Source of the DNA: Petunia secreta
Lineage: Eukaryota > Streptophyta > Magnoliopsida > Solanales > Solanaceae
DNA: 64,000 bases
Assembly (NCBI GenBank): GCA_029990175.1
Contig: JARKIP010000022.1
Location: 25,456,001-25,520,000, forward strand
Direction: 5' to 3'
Shown here: positions 33,452 to 44,613 of the stretch, piece after piece
Layout: every line of letters begins with the position of its first letter
Numbering within the stretch: position 1 is the first letter of the stretch
The notes under the pieces: generated by a model
Databases searched by the model: none
Seen by the model: only the letters and a program-made list of their open reading frames with translations
Told to the model about the DNA's origin: nothing
Position numbers and translations under genes: made by a program

Positions 33452-34165
33452 GGAGAGGCCTAGAAGAAGGAAGCGATTGGAAGCCATTCTGGGTGATCCC
33501 ACTAGGCCTCACGCCTAAGGAGGAAGGAGGCCCAGCACATCCAGGCTCCCCGCCTAGCCCAGGCACCTCGCCTGGAAACCTCACTGCCTAAGTGTGCTAA
33601 ATTGCACAGGCGGGCCGCCCACCTAGACGCCCCTACCCAGGCGCCCGCCTGCCCAAGCGCCCCTCCTGACCCAGGCGCCCCTCCCAGCTTCGGACGCCCA
33701 GCTTCAGCTCAACTCAGGCACCCCTCCCAGCCTCAGGCGCCCCTCCCAGCTGTTGCACTTATGTTTCTTTAACTATTTTGCGCTACGTGGCTTATTTGAT
33801 GAACCTTATTATTAAGGGTATTTGGGTCATTGTGTAAGCTTGGGAAACACTATAAAACCCCAAGTATAGCTTATTTTACACTGAGCTTATTATTGATGAA
33901 TATTGAACTCGAGCAATGCTCTATGGGATTGAATGAAACCTTTTGATGGGACTTGTTGTTCTCTAGCGGATCCAGATGACTTCCTTTCCCTCCCCGACCA
34001 TTCTACTTGCGTGATCACGTTAGCTCGAGGGTAGTTGCCTAGTGTATGTGTTCTTGACCTTCTCTCGGGGTGTAACAGAACGAGTTCTTCATTGCTACTT
34101 GAGATTATTAATCGAGTTTACGTCTCGCTCTTTATCATTTACTTTTCCGCGTTTGATTCTTATCA
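33372..34165 (+). repeat. Element A 3' LTR (794 bp)
   Basis: Begins TGATAAGAACTAAACCC and ends TTGATTCTTATCA, followed by the ACGAG target duplication. TATAAAA is at 33851-33857. Compared with the 5' LTR most differences are C/T or G/A, and the GC-rich block (33540-33755) carries additional GCGCCCCTCC words, explaining much of the 33-bp length difference. Confidence 0.92.
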
Positions 34166-36642
34166 ACGAGGGTCCGTCTAGGTACGCCCGTGCTATTAGG
34201 ATTAATTGCTATTTTCTTCCAATTATATAAAATAATATCCAAAAACTATTCGATTTTCCTCATTCCAAATTTCTACTAAATTCTTTATTTATTTCGTTTT
34301 TGTTATTTATTGAATCTAGACTCAAAACATAACCAAATATAATTTTTTGAATTTCAAATTGCTTCCATAATCTTTCCCAAATCCTTTCCTAATCTTTTCA
34401 AAATCCCCCAAATGAGCCCTCATAATCATCTTATCTTATCCTCCTAATTAGGGGAAATATCCTTAAAAATCCCTAATATCATTCCAATTCCCCAACAATG
34501 CTTTTTCAAAAAAAGTCAGTGCATATACTTCCCCTCCTTCTCATCATCAGCACAGGAAATTCACATATCCTCGCTTACACAAAAATACACACATGAGGGA
34601 GACCCCACACCGACCCCTCTTGTCTTCTCCCTCTTGTCTTCTCCCTCTTGAAAACACACATAGATACACACGTCACTCTTTGATCTCCTTCCCAGTATCA
34701 CACACTCCATAGACATCAGTAACAATCAACAATACACAGTACAACACCATCAGCTAAAGAAAACTACACTCAGATCACTGAATTTTAGGGCCTTCTCATT
34801 CATCATCTTCCCCAAAAAACAATCCCACACCTGCACATCCATACCATAAAAAACCAGTACACATACATACATTCACCCTCCTCATAATACCTCACACTGC
34901 CATATGCAAAACATCTCCTCCATCACAATATACATAAACACTCCATAAACACCCACACACGAACAAAACAGAGGACGACCCTTCTCATTTTCTCTTCCAT
35001 GTCAATTTTTTATACAACATACATAACCTACATACACAACCCGTTATACACACACACACACATCCAATCGAGCAGAAACAGAAGGGAAAGGGACAGATCT
35101 GAAAACAGGGGAGATCGAAAGGCATTTGTTGGGAAAGCGGGTTAGCAGCAAAAGGGATTAGTGGTGGCGCCTAGAAACAGATCAACAAAAGACACCTCAC
35201 CACCAGAGAACTACCCTGGCGTCTGATTGATCCATTCAATGTTCTCATCGGAACTATTTTTCTCGGTGATGTCGTGGTTTTTATCAGTCTTGCGAGTCAC
35301 AGATTGATTGCTATGATTGAACGGGAGTAAGGGAGTGGTAGCGACGCCGCTGGCGTTGCTCCTCCTTCTACCTTGGTCTGGTGTCGCATTTTTGATTATG
35401 GTTGTCGTTTAGGCATCGTGATCGACTGGGGAACTTCATGCTTTGCGCTGAGTTTTCTGCTTATCTTTGCTTGAGATCAGTTTTACTAGATTTTTTGTTG
35501 CTAACACATGTTGATGTTGTTTGTTATGCATTTTCAATTGTACATGTTGACTAATTTGAGTGCTGCTTTTGAGCCCTTTTTTGCAGTTTCAGGGTGGTTC
35601 ATAGGTCTGGTGGTCCCTACACAGAGGCCTATAAAAATGTTTTAATTTGAGGCCTATGCAACTAAACAACGAATTGACCGGCCAATTACGGCCAAGGAAG
35701 ATGATTATTTATTTGAGGCCTAATTGACTAATTTGAACATGATACTGCACTTGAATGACCCATTCCCGTGTCCCTAAATAAAACAAAAGACTATGATGAA
35801 GTGTATAAGCCATGACTACAAACGAGCCGGTGATGGGGTAATGAGACCGATACTTGGCATGGCAACTCGATCGGCCGGCGTGTTCGCAGCGTATCGACGT
35901 CCCTAACCTCCACCCAATTCATACACACCTGAGCCGACCCTTTTACAAAATCCCTTTCCCCTTTTATTTTTATTATTATTATTATTACTATATTTTTACC
36001 TTATTATTATTATATTTATTATCATTATTATTATTTTTAATACTAATTTTCTCTATATTTTGTGCAAGGTAAAATTGAATGCGAGATGAGGGTAAAAGAC
36101 CGCAAGAAGAGAAATACTTTTACATACATTACTTTTCGTTATTATTACAATTATTATTATTATTAGTATTATTGTTATTATTATTATCTACTAATCTTAT
36201 TATTATCATTACTTTCATTATTATTAATATTATTATTCACTAACTCTTTTTCACTTTTATTGCGAGGTACCTTTGGGAAAAGTCGATTAGTGAATTTAAA
36301 TATTTTTTGAACATAAATGATTATTTAATTATTCTCCTATTTGTAGCTAGTTATTTATTCTTCTTAGAATCCCAATTATTTAGTTTGGCCGGTAAACCAC
36401 ATTTGTGGAGCTCGAGAGGCGCCTAACCCCTTCCTCTTGAGTTAAATTGAACCTCTTACCTGAATCTCTGACTCGTAGACCAACCCAGAGTTAATTAAAT
36501 AGAATTAGAAATTAATAGGTAACCTAATACGCCTAGAAAATTTATTAGGTGGCGACTCCAAAACCTTAACTCAAACAAGTTCACCCAGTCAAATCCGAAA
36601 CCTGACTCGCCCCTCGAGTTGAGTCCAAAATTGAGTATGACA

Positions 36643-37480
36643 ATCTGATAGTGAATGGGTATCACCGGTTCAATGTGTTCCTAAGAAGGAAGGCAGGACT
36701 GTTGTGCACAATGAGAAAGGTGAAGCTATTTCCACTATGTCCGTGTCCGGTTGGAGAGTTTGCATGGATTATCACAAGCTCAACAAAGCTACAAGGAAAG
36801 ATCATTTCCCCTTCCATTCAACTATCAAATGTTGGATAGGTTGTCCGGAAAGGCTTATTATTGTTTCCTAGATGGGTATTCCGGCTACTACTAAATCTCC
36901 ATTGAAGCGAAGGATCAAGAAAAAGACAACATTCACTTGTCCCTATGGGACATTTGCTTTCATGAAAATGCCCTTTGGCCTTTACAATGCACCCACCACT
37001 TTTCAAACGTGCATGCTCACTTTGTTTCATGATATGGTGGAGAATTTCTTAGAAGTATTCATGGATGACTTTTCCATGGTTGGTGACTTATTTGATGATT
37101 GCTTGCACAACCTAGATTTGGTACTTGAAAGATGTGAAGAGACCAAGTTGGTACTCAATTGGGAGAAAGGCCATTCCTTGGTAGAAGAAGAAATTGTTTT
37201 GGGGCACAAGGTGTCCAAGCGTGGAATAGAGGCAGATCAAGCCAAAATTGATGTTATCTCCAAGCTTTTACCTTCCACCACCGTGAAAGGAGTGAGAAGT
37301 TTTTTGGTCATGCCGGCTTTTATAGAAGATTTATCAAGGACTTCTCCAAAATTTCTCATCCCTTGTGCAAGCTACTTGAGAAGGAAGCAAAATTTGTGTT
37401 TGATGATGCATGCCTCAAGGCATTTGAAGAATTGAGAAGAAGGCTCACTACCGCACCCATCATTGTATGTCCAAATTAGG
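36643..37480 (+). pseudogene. Athila-1 reverse transcriptase, right part
   Basis: Directly after the Ogre-like 3' LTR the text reads as SDSEW...SPVQCVP in a shifting frame, the same point reached in Athila-2 at 45810. The main frame (36872-37435) has TTFTCPYGTFAFMKMPFGLYNAPTTF, the catalytic FMDD at 37058-37069 and VLGHKVSKRGIEADQAKIDV. This is the polymerase fingers-palm and connection part. A frame break near 37310 precedes RNase H. RT would copy Athila RNA, but this copy is split by 23 kb of insertion and shifted in several places. Confidence 0.85.
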
Positions 37481-37482
37481 AT

Positions 37483-37800
37483 TTGCCCTTTGAATTGATG
37501 TGTGATGCAAGTGATATTGCTCTTGGTGCCGTGTTGGGCAAAAGGATTGAAAAGATCTTTCATCCTATTTATTATGCTAGTAAAACCATGAATGGTTCCC
37601 AATTGAACTACATGGTCATCGAGAAGGAATTCTTAGTCGTGATGTTTGCATTTGAAAATTTTCGGACTTATTTGATGGGCTCTAAAGTGATTTTTCATAC
37701 CGATCATTTGGCCATCCGATATTTCATGAGAAAAAAGACTCCAAGCCCCGCCTGATTCGATGTATATTATTTCTTCAATTATTTCATGTTGAAGTGAAGG
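37483..37800 (+). pseudogene. Athila-1 RNase H
   Basis: The frame at 37483-37755 reads MPFELMCDASDIALGAVLGKR, IHPIYYASKTMNGSQLNY-like text, VIEKEFLVVMFAFENFR and VIFHTDHLAIRY. The expected acidic residues (CDAS, EKE, HTDH) are readable. The enzyme would remove the RNA strand of the hybrid. The frame is lost after KKTPSP where the family continues. Confidence 0.82.
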
Positions 37801-38160
37801 AGAGAAAAAGGACATCGAGAATCAAGTTGCGGACCACTTGTCAAGATTGAAAGAAGGTGAGAGACCTCGTGAAGATGTTGAAATCAATGATTCTTTTCCA
37901 AATGAGCGAGTTCTTGCAGTTTCCTTGGATAAAATACCTTAGTATGCGGAGCTTTCTAATTTTGTGGTATGTGGAGATTTGCCGGATGACTATTCGTACA
38001 ATCAAAGGAAGAAGCTCATGAAAGATGCTCATCATTATTATTGGGATGAGCCATATTTGTTTAAAATTTGTGCGGATGGGATGATTCGAAGATGTGTTCC
38101 GGAAGGTGAGCAATTGGAAAATGGATGCCATTCTTCATCTTATAGTGGGCATCATGGTGG
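37801..38160 (+). pseudogene. Athila-1 integrase N-terminus, cut by element C
   Basis: Text resumes with an ADHLSRLKEGE-like reading (37830-37860), then a frame at 37964-38203 with VCGDLPDDYSYNQRKKL, DEPYLFKICADGMIRRCVPEGE and HSSSYSGHHGG, the approach to the integrase zinc domain. At about 38160 the Athila text stops and the LTR of element C begins. The catalytic core is therefore predicted beyond the right edge of the window. Confidence 0.75.
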
Positions 38161-38963
38161 TGTTATGCTACGGGTAAAGTACGGAAGCGAGAAAATAAGA
38201 TAGAAGCAAAACGAGGCTTAAACTATCCTTCAAGGTAGTATCGAGGAACTAGTCTCGATACACCCTAAAATTGATGTCAAGAATCAACTACACTATACGA
38301 ACGGTCCTCAAGAGACACTTGGCTCTTGGAAAGGGTTCAGTTGGGTTTGGAATGAGGTTCAATTAGTTCTACCAATTGATTCAAGGCAAAAAAAAAAGGT
38401 TCCGTTTATTCAAGAGATCATGTCTCAAATTGTTCTTCAATATTCAAAAGCTATGTCCTTGAAATGAAAGCCTAAGGAAGACTTTTATAGTCTTCATCTA
38501 CGCATAATGAAAGGTCTAAAATATCCCAAAAGTGGGTTTAAACAAATAAGGCCACGCAGAGCTATAGTTGGAAATACACGCCAAAAATAAATGAGTCTCG
38601 CAATGCTGTCACAGGGAGTAGGTGGTCCGCCCACTCCCCTAGGTAGTCCGCCTCTGCTGAGCTTCCAAAGACCACGCTGTGTAGTAGGCAGTCCGCCTCT
38701 TTAAAGGGGTGGTCTGCCTCTTGGAAATACAGAGAGCCCTCACTTTTATACTTAGCCAAATTTTGGCCATTTTCAAGTAGGCGGTCCACCCACTTTTCCA
38801 GGCGGTACGCCCAGGTCTTGAGGCGGCTCAAATGTTCTTGTGGTGCTCTTCCTTGGCCTTGGACGTTCCAACCTTCGTCGAATCTACGGAATGTGCCTTC
38901 AACTTTTCTCCAAAGCTCTTGATCCTTGAGGGTTGGCATCTTAGCTCGATTTGCCCTGCATCA
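38161..38963 (-). repeat. Element C 3' LTR
   Basis: The right edge CA at 38962-38963 is fixed by the adjacent polypurine tract. On the minus strand the LTR starts TGATGCAGGGCAAATCG, like element B (TGATGCGGGGCATACC). The left edge is taken as TG at 38161, next to interrupted Athila-1 integrase. Shared features with the B LTR are the order GAGGAACTAGTCTCGATA, TGTCAAGAA, CTATAAAAG (minus, 38482-38490), AAAGTGGGTTTAAAC and a GC-rich array at 38612-38825. Confidence 0.7.
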
Positions 38964-39118
38964 TCCTCCCCTTCTTGAGAAGATTTCGTCCTTGAAATCA
39001 AGGCATTCTCTTCCATGGAATCATCATCTCCTCGAGGTGCCCAATGCTCTCCTCCTTTGTTCTTCTTGAACGTTACTTTGACATAGGCTTCTTCCAAGTT
39101 TTCCCTTGCCTTAGCAAG
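38828..39118 (-). pseudogene. Element C integrase C-terminal tail, continuing into the LTR
   Basis: The minus-strand frame starting at 39886 enters, at about 39118, text with LAKARENLEEAYVKVTFKKN, EHWAPRGD and SRTKSSQEGEDDAG. It matches element A integrase end (AKKNLEEAYAKVAAKKNKG...FAPRGD) with an internal deletion, and runs 135 bases into the LTR. The integrase core is absent. Known: CRM-type elements extend pol into the LTR. Inferred: only the end overlapping the polypurine tract was kept because it is needed in cis. Confidence 0.7.
38964..38978 (-). promoter_or_regulatory. Element C polypurine tract
   Basis: On the minus strand AAGAAGGGGAGGA directly precedes the LTR start TGATGC. It also encodes the QEGEDD end of the integrase-like tail, the same overlap of coding and tract as in element A. 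Confidence 0.75.
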
Positions 39119-40590
39119 GAACTTGGGACCTATAAGCAACGACAAGCAAACACAAAACCTTCTACTACAAAAGTAGGTTAGTGCAAATAGTGTGGAAAAT
39201 ACACTCTTATGGTATAACCAAACATCAATAGCAATAACAAAGATCAAATCTCCAAGGAGAACAAAAAGTACTTTGTTTAATGAAGACATGCACTCAACAC
39301 AAGAATGAGCAAATAGGTCATGGGAACATGGGAAATGTAAGATCAAGATATCAAAATCCCTTTGATCCTTAAGCTCACGATCAACACACCAAACCATCCT
39401 TAAAGTGTGATAAACATGTGGGATGGAGTAAGTCAAATAGCCCAACCTACAACTAGCATCAACTACTCCATTCCCCTTCTCTAGAGCATACTTACTCATA
39501 CCAAGAGTTTTTATTTCACCTCCAAGTTCATCATCTAAGCAACCCTTCTCATAAGGCAAACTCTTAAGGAAGGTATTGATAATGGTTTCTTCTTCGTCAT
39601 AACCCCAACAACAAAAAGTAGGGTCACTCGAAGAGTCATTCACCTCACTCAAGGTCTCAAACAATGAGTTGCCTAAGGAGTCAAATCCTTCACACCATGG
39701 AGGTTCTACCTTACTACCTACCCTAGTTCGATATAATTCACTACCATAAATGAAGATGCCTTCAAACATTGGATTAGTAAAAGCATGCATCTCGATTTCA
39801 TGTTCAAACAAAGGCAAGGTATCAAGACTAGGTTCATCACCCACACTTGAGGATTCATCATAGATAACCCTATTCCTCTCATGCAATAGAGATCAAGGTC
39901 ACTACCATCCTCACTACAACACATTGGTCCACCAAACAGAAGCATATCAACATAGGTATGATCAACTATCTTATCTTCCCCTTTGTAAAAAATTGGTGGT
40001 GTGTCATAACAAAAGTCACAAGCAAGGTCAACTACCACATCTATACTAGGAAGAGGTTCATTGAACAATGAGCTCACATCATGATGTGGCTTAGCATCTC
40101 TCTCAACTAGTGACAAACAAGCACACACAAGTTGACCACTAGACTCTTTACTAGTGTCATGCTCAATAGATGTATCGCAAGTACCAACTAACATTGAATC
40201 ATCACAAGACAAGAAACTAGTATGTTCATGAGAAGATAAAAAAAATACTTACATTTGAGTTACTTCCTTGAGCACTCACATCCCTTGAAGTGTCATGTTC
40301 AACTCCTCCTACATGAAGCTCACCTTGAATATTTTCATCCTCTTGTCTTTCCTCGAATGCACATGGTTGAGGTTCCAATGGCTTGTCTTCAAAGGTACCT
40401 ACACAAGAGCTAACAGAAAAAAAAGTAGAAGAGCAAGAATATTTAGAACAATGGGTGCTCTCACTCTCAATTTTGCTTTCCTCACCTCTCCTTTCTCTTA
40501 ATTTTCCCTCAAGGTCAAGTGTAGTTTGTGGTGACAATCCTCTCACATCACTCCTACCATCCTCTCCTTTTTACTCTCTGGGATTGTCAC
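39119..40590 (-). CDS. Element C: long unrecognised coding stretch in place of RT-integrase
   Basis: Between protease and integrase tail, where A has RT, RNase H and integrase, element C has about 1.47 kb of near-continuous minus-strand coding text. Segments are 40226-40546, 39718-40212 and 39119-39886. One probable frame shift lies near 39880, and another near 40220 before SCDDSMLVGTCD. The protein is acidic and Cys-rich, with CFYDTPP-like text near 40000, EPPWCEGFDSLGNSLFETLS, SSSDPTFCCWGYDEEETIIN and HFPCSHDLFAHSCVECMSS. A hydrophobic stretch (39120-39285, LFVLLGDLIFVIAIDVW) may be one or two membrane helices. There is no xxDD box, RNase H motif or zinc knuckle. I recognise no family and propose no function. 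Confidence 0.5.
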
Positions 40591-40905
40591 CGGTCACTCC
40601 CTCACTCCTCTCTTTTTTTTGTCTCTCATGTTCAAGTACAATGGAATGAGATTCAAGGTTGTTTTCATTTGAGTAGAGTGACTCTCACTTTCAACTTGCA
40701 ATGGCATGACAATAAGACTGTTGGCTTTGGGCTCAAGTACCATAGGTGACTTGGCTTTAGTCACTTCTTTCAACTCCCTCATGCGTTTATAGTCCTCTCT
40801 TACTTGCCTTGATGTCAAAGGCTTGAGCACATATTTCTTTCCCTCTTGCTTGTCCGTATAGGAGTTGGTCCGGCCATCATGTACCACAAATCTATCATAT
40901 TGCCA
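40591..40905 (-). pseudogene. Element C protease C-terminal region, cut by Athila-2
   Basis: The minus-strand frame reads YDRFVVHDGRTNSYTDKQEG, KKYVLKPLTSRQVREDYKRM and RELKEVTKAKS, colinear with element A (FDRHAVHDGRVNTYMVKHEG..., about 30370-30520). The catalytic Asp segment would lie further right but the Athila-2 LTR begins at 40906. After KSPMVLEPKANS the sequence leaves the A pattern and passes, through a probable frame shift near 40620, into the unrecognised stretch. Confidence 0.75.
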
Positions 40906-42392
40906 TGTTATATATTGGTATTTTGTGCTTAATTGTAACTCATTCCGACTAGCTTTTAGCCTTTTTAGTGATGCTATTTGAATGAATCTTATGTTAATCT
41001 TCATGTTTCAGGTTTTTAAGAGAATTTACATACAAACCCGAAGAAAATATACAAAAGAGCAAATTCAAGTGTGCTTTAGCTACAAAAGTGAAGAACATGA
41101 AAATAAGGCAGCAGTGGAAAGGGCGCCTCGCCGAACATGAGGCTCAAAAGGCCAGCCATCCACCAAATGAAGGGAAGTTCACAGCAACCAGCAACTCAAA
41201 AGGGCAACCCGCCGATATTTATGCTGAACACATCTGGTGGCCCTGCAGAATGAGAGGCGACACCGCCGATTCTCACAGTGAGATGATAAAATCTGCGACG
41301 CTGAGGAGTTGACCGCAAACACAAGGGCAGCCCAGTTAGAAAATATGAAAGCTGCGAGCCAGCAGCCAAATATGCGGCTCGCTTAAAAAGAGGCGGCCTG
41401 GCGTAAAAGCAAGGAAAATGGAATTTTTGTAAATAATATCGTATTTTTGAAACCCATGCCTATAAATAGGCTGTTATGCCTCCAAGAAAACAGACCTTTT
41501 TTAGCTTAGAATATTACTTTAAAGCTTTTTGAATATTCTTGGAGCTCAAAGAGGGTTTCTACTTGAATCTTTGTAAGGAATTCTATCTTTAATCTAATTT
41601 CTTATATGATTCTTGCCATTAAATCTTACAATATGTGTGTGCTAGACCCTAGTATGAGTAGCTAAGCTCATACTAGGGGTTAATTTATGAAGACATGATT
41701 ATCTTAGCTTAAATCTTGTATTTAATCTTATAAAATTAATGGGTTAACATAGATTTAGCTCTCCATCGTATTTTCTTAACTAGGGTTTAAGGCACGGCCG
41801 TACTTGAACCTAACCCTACTTTGCTTTTATCACCCGAAAGGGGTTGAAGGCATAGGTTAATGGAGACTAGCAAGAATTTGGGTTACATTGGTTGCGACCT
41901 ATCCCATCTAAAAAGGTCGACCTAAATAGGTCAACCCCGCTCGGGTCTTTGGACTAGGGTTTCTAGCACTTCATTATTGACCCGAGAGGGGTTGATGAAG
42001 TAAACTCCTCCCTATCCCAGGAGGGTTTTGAGGAATACATTAGAGGTCCGACCATTAGTGTTACCCATGAGATTGGTAAGATTAATATAGGTATTTAGCT
42101 AAGAGAACCTTGTTGGAATAGATAAACCCCTAGCTCATTCCCATAATTTACCCCATTATCATTATTTAGTTTTCTTTACATTATTTGCTACTTTAGTTAT
42201 AGTTAAACACTTTCACTCTTAATTATTAGGAATATTACGAACAATGCTTAGGTCCCGTAACTATTCAACCTAAGTCTAATAGATTGTCTTTCTAGCTCCC
42301 TATGGAAATCGACCCCGACTCAATAATTGGATACTATTATCTTTGACGACCTCCCCATCACCCTTTGAGGTTAGTGGATTGAGCGTGGATCA
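40906..42392 (+). repeat. Athila-2 5' LTR (about 1.49 kb)
   Basis: It starts TGTTATATATTGGTATTTTG at 40906, where element C protease homology stops, and ends ATCA at 42392 before the tRNA-Asp PBS. TATAAATA is at 41461-41468. A GC-rich block with GGGCGCCTCGCC and GAGGCGGCCTGG words lies at 41120-41410, equivalent to that of Athila-1. The short open frame at 41088-41312 lies in that block and is not a gene. Confidence 0.75.
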
Positions 42393-42397
42393 AATTT

Positions 42398-42415
42398 TAG
42401 CGCCATTGCCGGGGA
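42398..42415 (+). promoter_or_regulatory. Athila-2 primer-binding site (tRNA-Asp)
   Basis: TAGCGCCATTGCCGGGGA matches 16 of 18 positions of the tRNA-Asp complement usual for Athila; both changes are G to A. Confidence 0.85.
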
Positions 42416-42553
42416 GCTATGGTACATCTATTGATTGAATATTTCGTGTTCTAGTCTTGTTAGTTGTTCCTACAATTTACCTCGTACTTTGTTTTACCGT
42501 ATGTAGGTGAATTCAAGTATGAGAAGGAATCCAGATAGAGCTATGAGGCCCTC

Positions 42554-44613
42554 TACAATCGTGCTAATGAGGGAGTTCCATTTCTAAATACTGCAATTGC
42601 TCCGAATGATTATTATGAAGAGTCTGAGGATGGTTATGATGACACTTCTCTTAGTGAGGAGAGTTATGGAATTTATGGTGCCTTTGAAGAAAATGAAGAC
42701 CCTCAAGTGGAAAATGCAGCCCCAAATGATGCAATTCCTTATGGCAATGCTCAAGCCAATGAAGAGGTTCGAGTTGGTAACAATGATGGTGTTGCGGGCA
42801 ATGCAAACCGAAGAGGCAACAATACTAATAGAGGAGGCCAAGGTGCAAACCGAGGAGGTTGTGGTGCTCAAGCTAATAGGAGAGCCAATGCCAATCGGGT
42901 GAATGTTTGCAATGACAATCGGAACCAAAGGAATGTAAGGGGTGGTTGAAATGAAAATCACATGTGCAAGAATAGGAAGATTCGGAGGAGGAAGTAAGTT
43001 TTTGGATACTTTTGCAAGTGCTATTGTACCACTACCAATTCATGGGAATGTGACTTTCAATACCCCCACAAGGATTCTTCTTGGACATGATCAAAATGGA
43101 CTTTTTAGTGGAGGCAAGCATGATGACCAAACAAAACATTTAAGGAATTTTGTGCAAACGTATCATCACTACAAGTTGGCACATTGTACGGAAGAGTCGT
43201 TGCGCCTAAGAGTCTTTCCCTATTCTCTATCGGGGAAGGCCAAGGTATGGTTGAACAAGCTACCAAAGAATTCAGTTTACACTTGGGAGGAACTTGTGAA
43301 GAAATTTTTGGCAAAGTTTTTGTCCAAAGGCAAGCAAGCATCAATAAGAGACAAGGTGTATACGTTCAAGCAAGATCCTACCTATTCATTGTATGAGGCA
43401 TGGGAAGATTTTCAAGAGGTTTTTCTACATTGCCCAACCCATGGTTTTGAAGATGATATGCATTTGAAATATTTCTACCAAGGGGTTAACAAGAACAACC
43501 AAGCGGCCGTGAGCAACTTATGTGGAGGTGCCATCATGGACCATACTTTTCAAGAAGTCAAGAAAAAATCTCAAAAAAGTTGCCAAACAATCTCAAGATT
43601 GGAAATCAAGAGCTTAAAACCCAAATGGTGAAGGAGGAACGAACCAAATGATGATGACCAGATTTGAAGATCAAGCGGAACAAATGGCTAAAATCATCAC
43701 CAACATTGAGCTTCTTAGAGGTGCCAAGGAAAAGAAAGAGAAAAAGGCAAACAAGGTAGAAAATATTCAAGTTACAAAAATGGGCTATCAAGTAGCCCCA
43801 ATTGGGTATGTCAACCCCGAAAGTCTACCTCTAACCCTTCTTCAAAGAGGGCAAGAGGAGTATTTCCCGGAGCAATGTTTCAATGTCCAAAATGAAGAAG
43901 AAGCCAACTTTGTGGCTTACAAACAAGGTGGTTATCAAAGGCCCTATCAACAAGGCCAATGGAGGCAAGATCAAGGAAGACAAAATTGGAACAACAATCA
44001 AGGTGGAAGGGGAGTTGGTGCTTCTCAAAGCTACGCACCAAGAGCTCCTTACAAGCAAGGTGAGAATGAAGGAAGAAGTCAATCAAAATTGGAGGAAATG
44101 ATGGGAGAAGTCCTCAAGAATCAAGAAAGTTATACCGGTGATATCAAGGAGATTAAGCAAACGGTCAATGTTCATAGTGCTTCCATCAAAGCCCTTAAAT
44201 CTCAAATGAGCACCCTCTCTTACCAAGTGAATCAAACACCTCAAGGAGTATCTCCAAGTGAAACGGTAGTGAATCCTAAGAGAAATTGGAAAGATCATGT
44301 GATGGCAATTATTACAAGGAGTGGAAAAATATGGGAAGATCCTAAATCAAAAGATGGTGTGGATGAAGTGGACATGCAAAAAGGAGAGCAAAACAAGGAG
44401 GAGGAGTTACACCAAGACAAGGCAAATAATTTGGAAGTAGAGATTTCAAGAAATGATGTTGATAATGAGGCAATCCCTCAAGAACCAATCTCCAAAGTCA
44501 CTACCTCTAAAAAATCCAAACTAAAGAAAACTCCACCACCCAAACAAAGCCTTCCTAGTCCAAGCTCCATACCCAAAATTCTACTTCCTTTTCCACAAAA
44601 GAGTATGAAATAA
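42554..44613 (+). pseudogene. Athila-2 gag, two large frames
   Basis: The N-terminal part (to 42949) is acidic, then Asn/Arg/Gly-rich with GNANRRGNNTNRGGQGANRGG. The core frame (42942-43631) has IRDKVYTFKQDPTYSLYEAW, KAKVWLNKLPKNSVYTWEEL and HCPTHGFEDDMHLKYFYQG, matching the Athila-1 gag core. The C-terminal frame (43648-44613) carries a coiled segment, a Gln/Gly/Tyr-rich stretch (YQRPYQQGQWRQDQGRQNWN) and a Lys/Pro-rich end. Gag forms the particle shell. It is much better kept than in Athila-1, with breaks near 42945 and 43630 and a TAA at 44611. The true start is unclear because the leader-gag junction is damaged. Confidence 0.82.

Larger units (their letters stand above)
25992..36642 (+). 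repeat. Ogre-like element 3' LTR, split by element A
   Basis: The 3' LTR starts TGACACCCAATTTTG at 25992, is interrupted after ACGAG (26494-26498), resumes at ACGAG (34166-34170) and ends at GAGTATGACA (36642). Counting one copy of the duplicated ACGAG, it is about 2.98 kb against 2.9 kb for the 5' copy. After 36642 the Athila-1 RT resumes. The flanks of the whole element (left CATGT before 13695, right ATCTG after 36642) do not give a clean 5-bp duplication. Confidence 0.85.

Noticed and set aside
13690..36647. Clean 5-bp target duplication for the Ogre-like element
   Set aside because: The bases before 13695 (CATGT) and after 36642 (ATCTG) do not match well. The insertion is supported by the split Athila-1 gene, not by a duplication.
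42584..42961. Long minus-strand frame rich in Ile and Ser
   Set aside because: It is the antisense shadow of the Athila-2 gag N-terminus.
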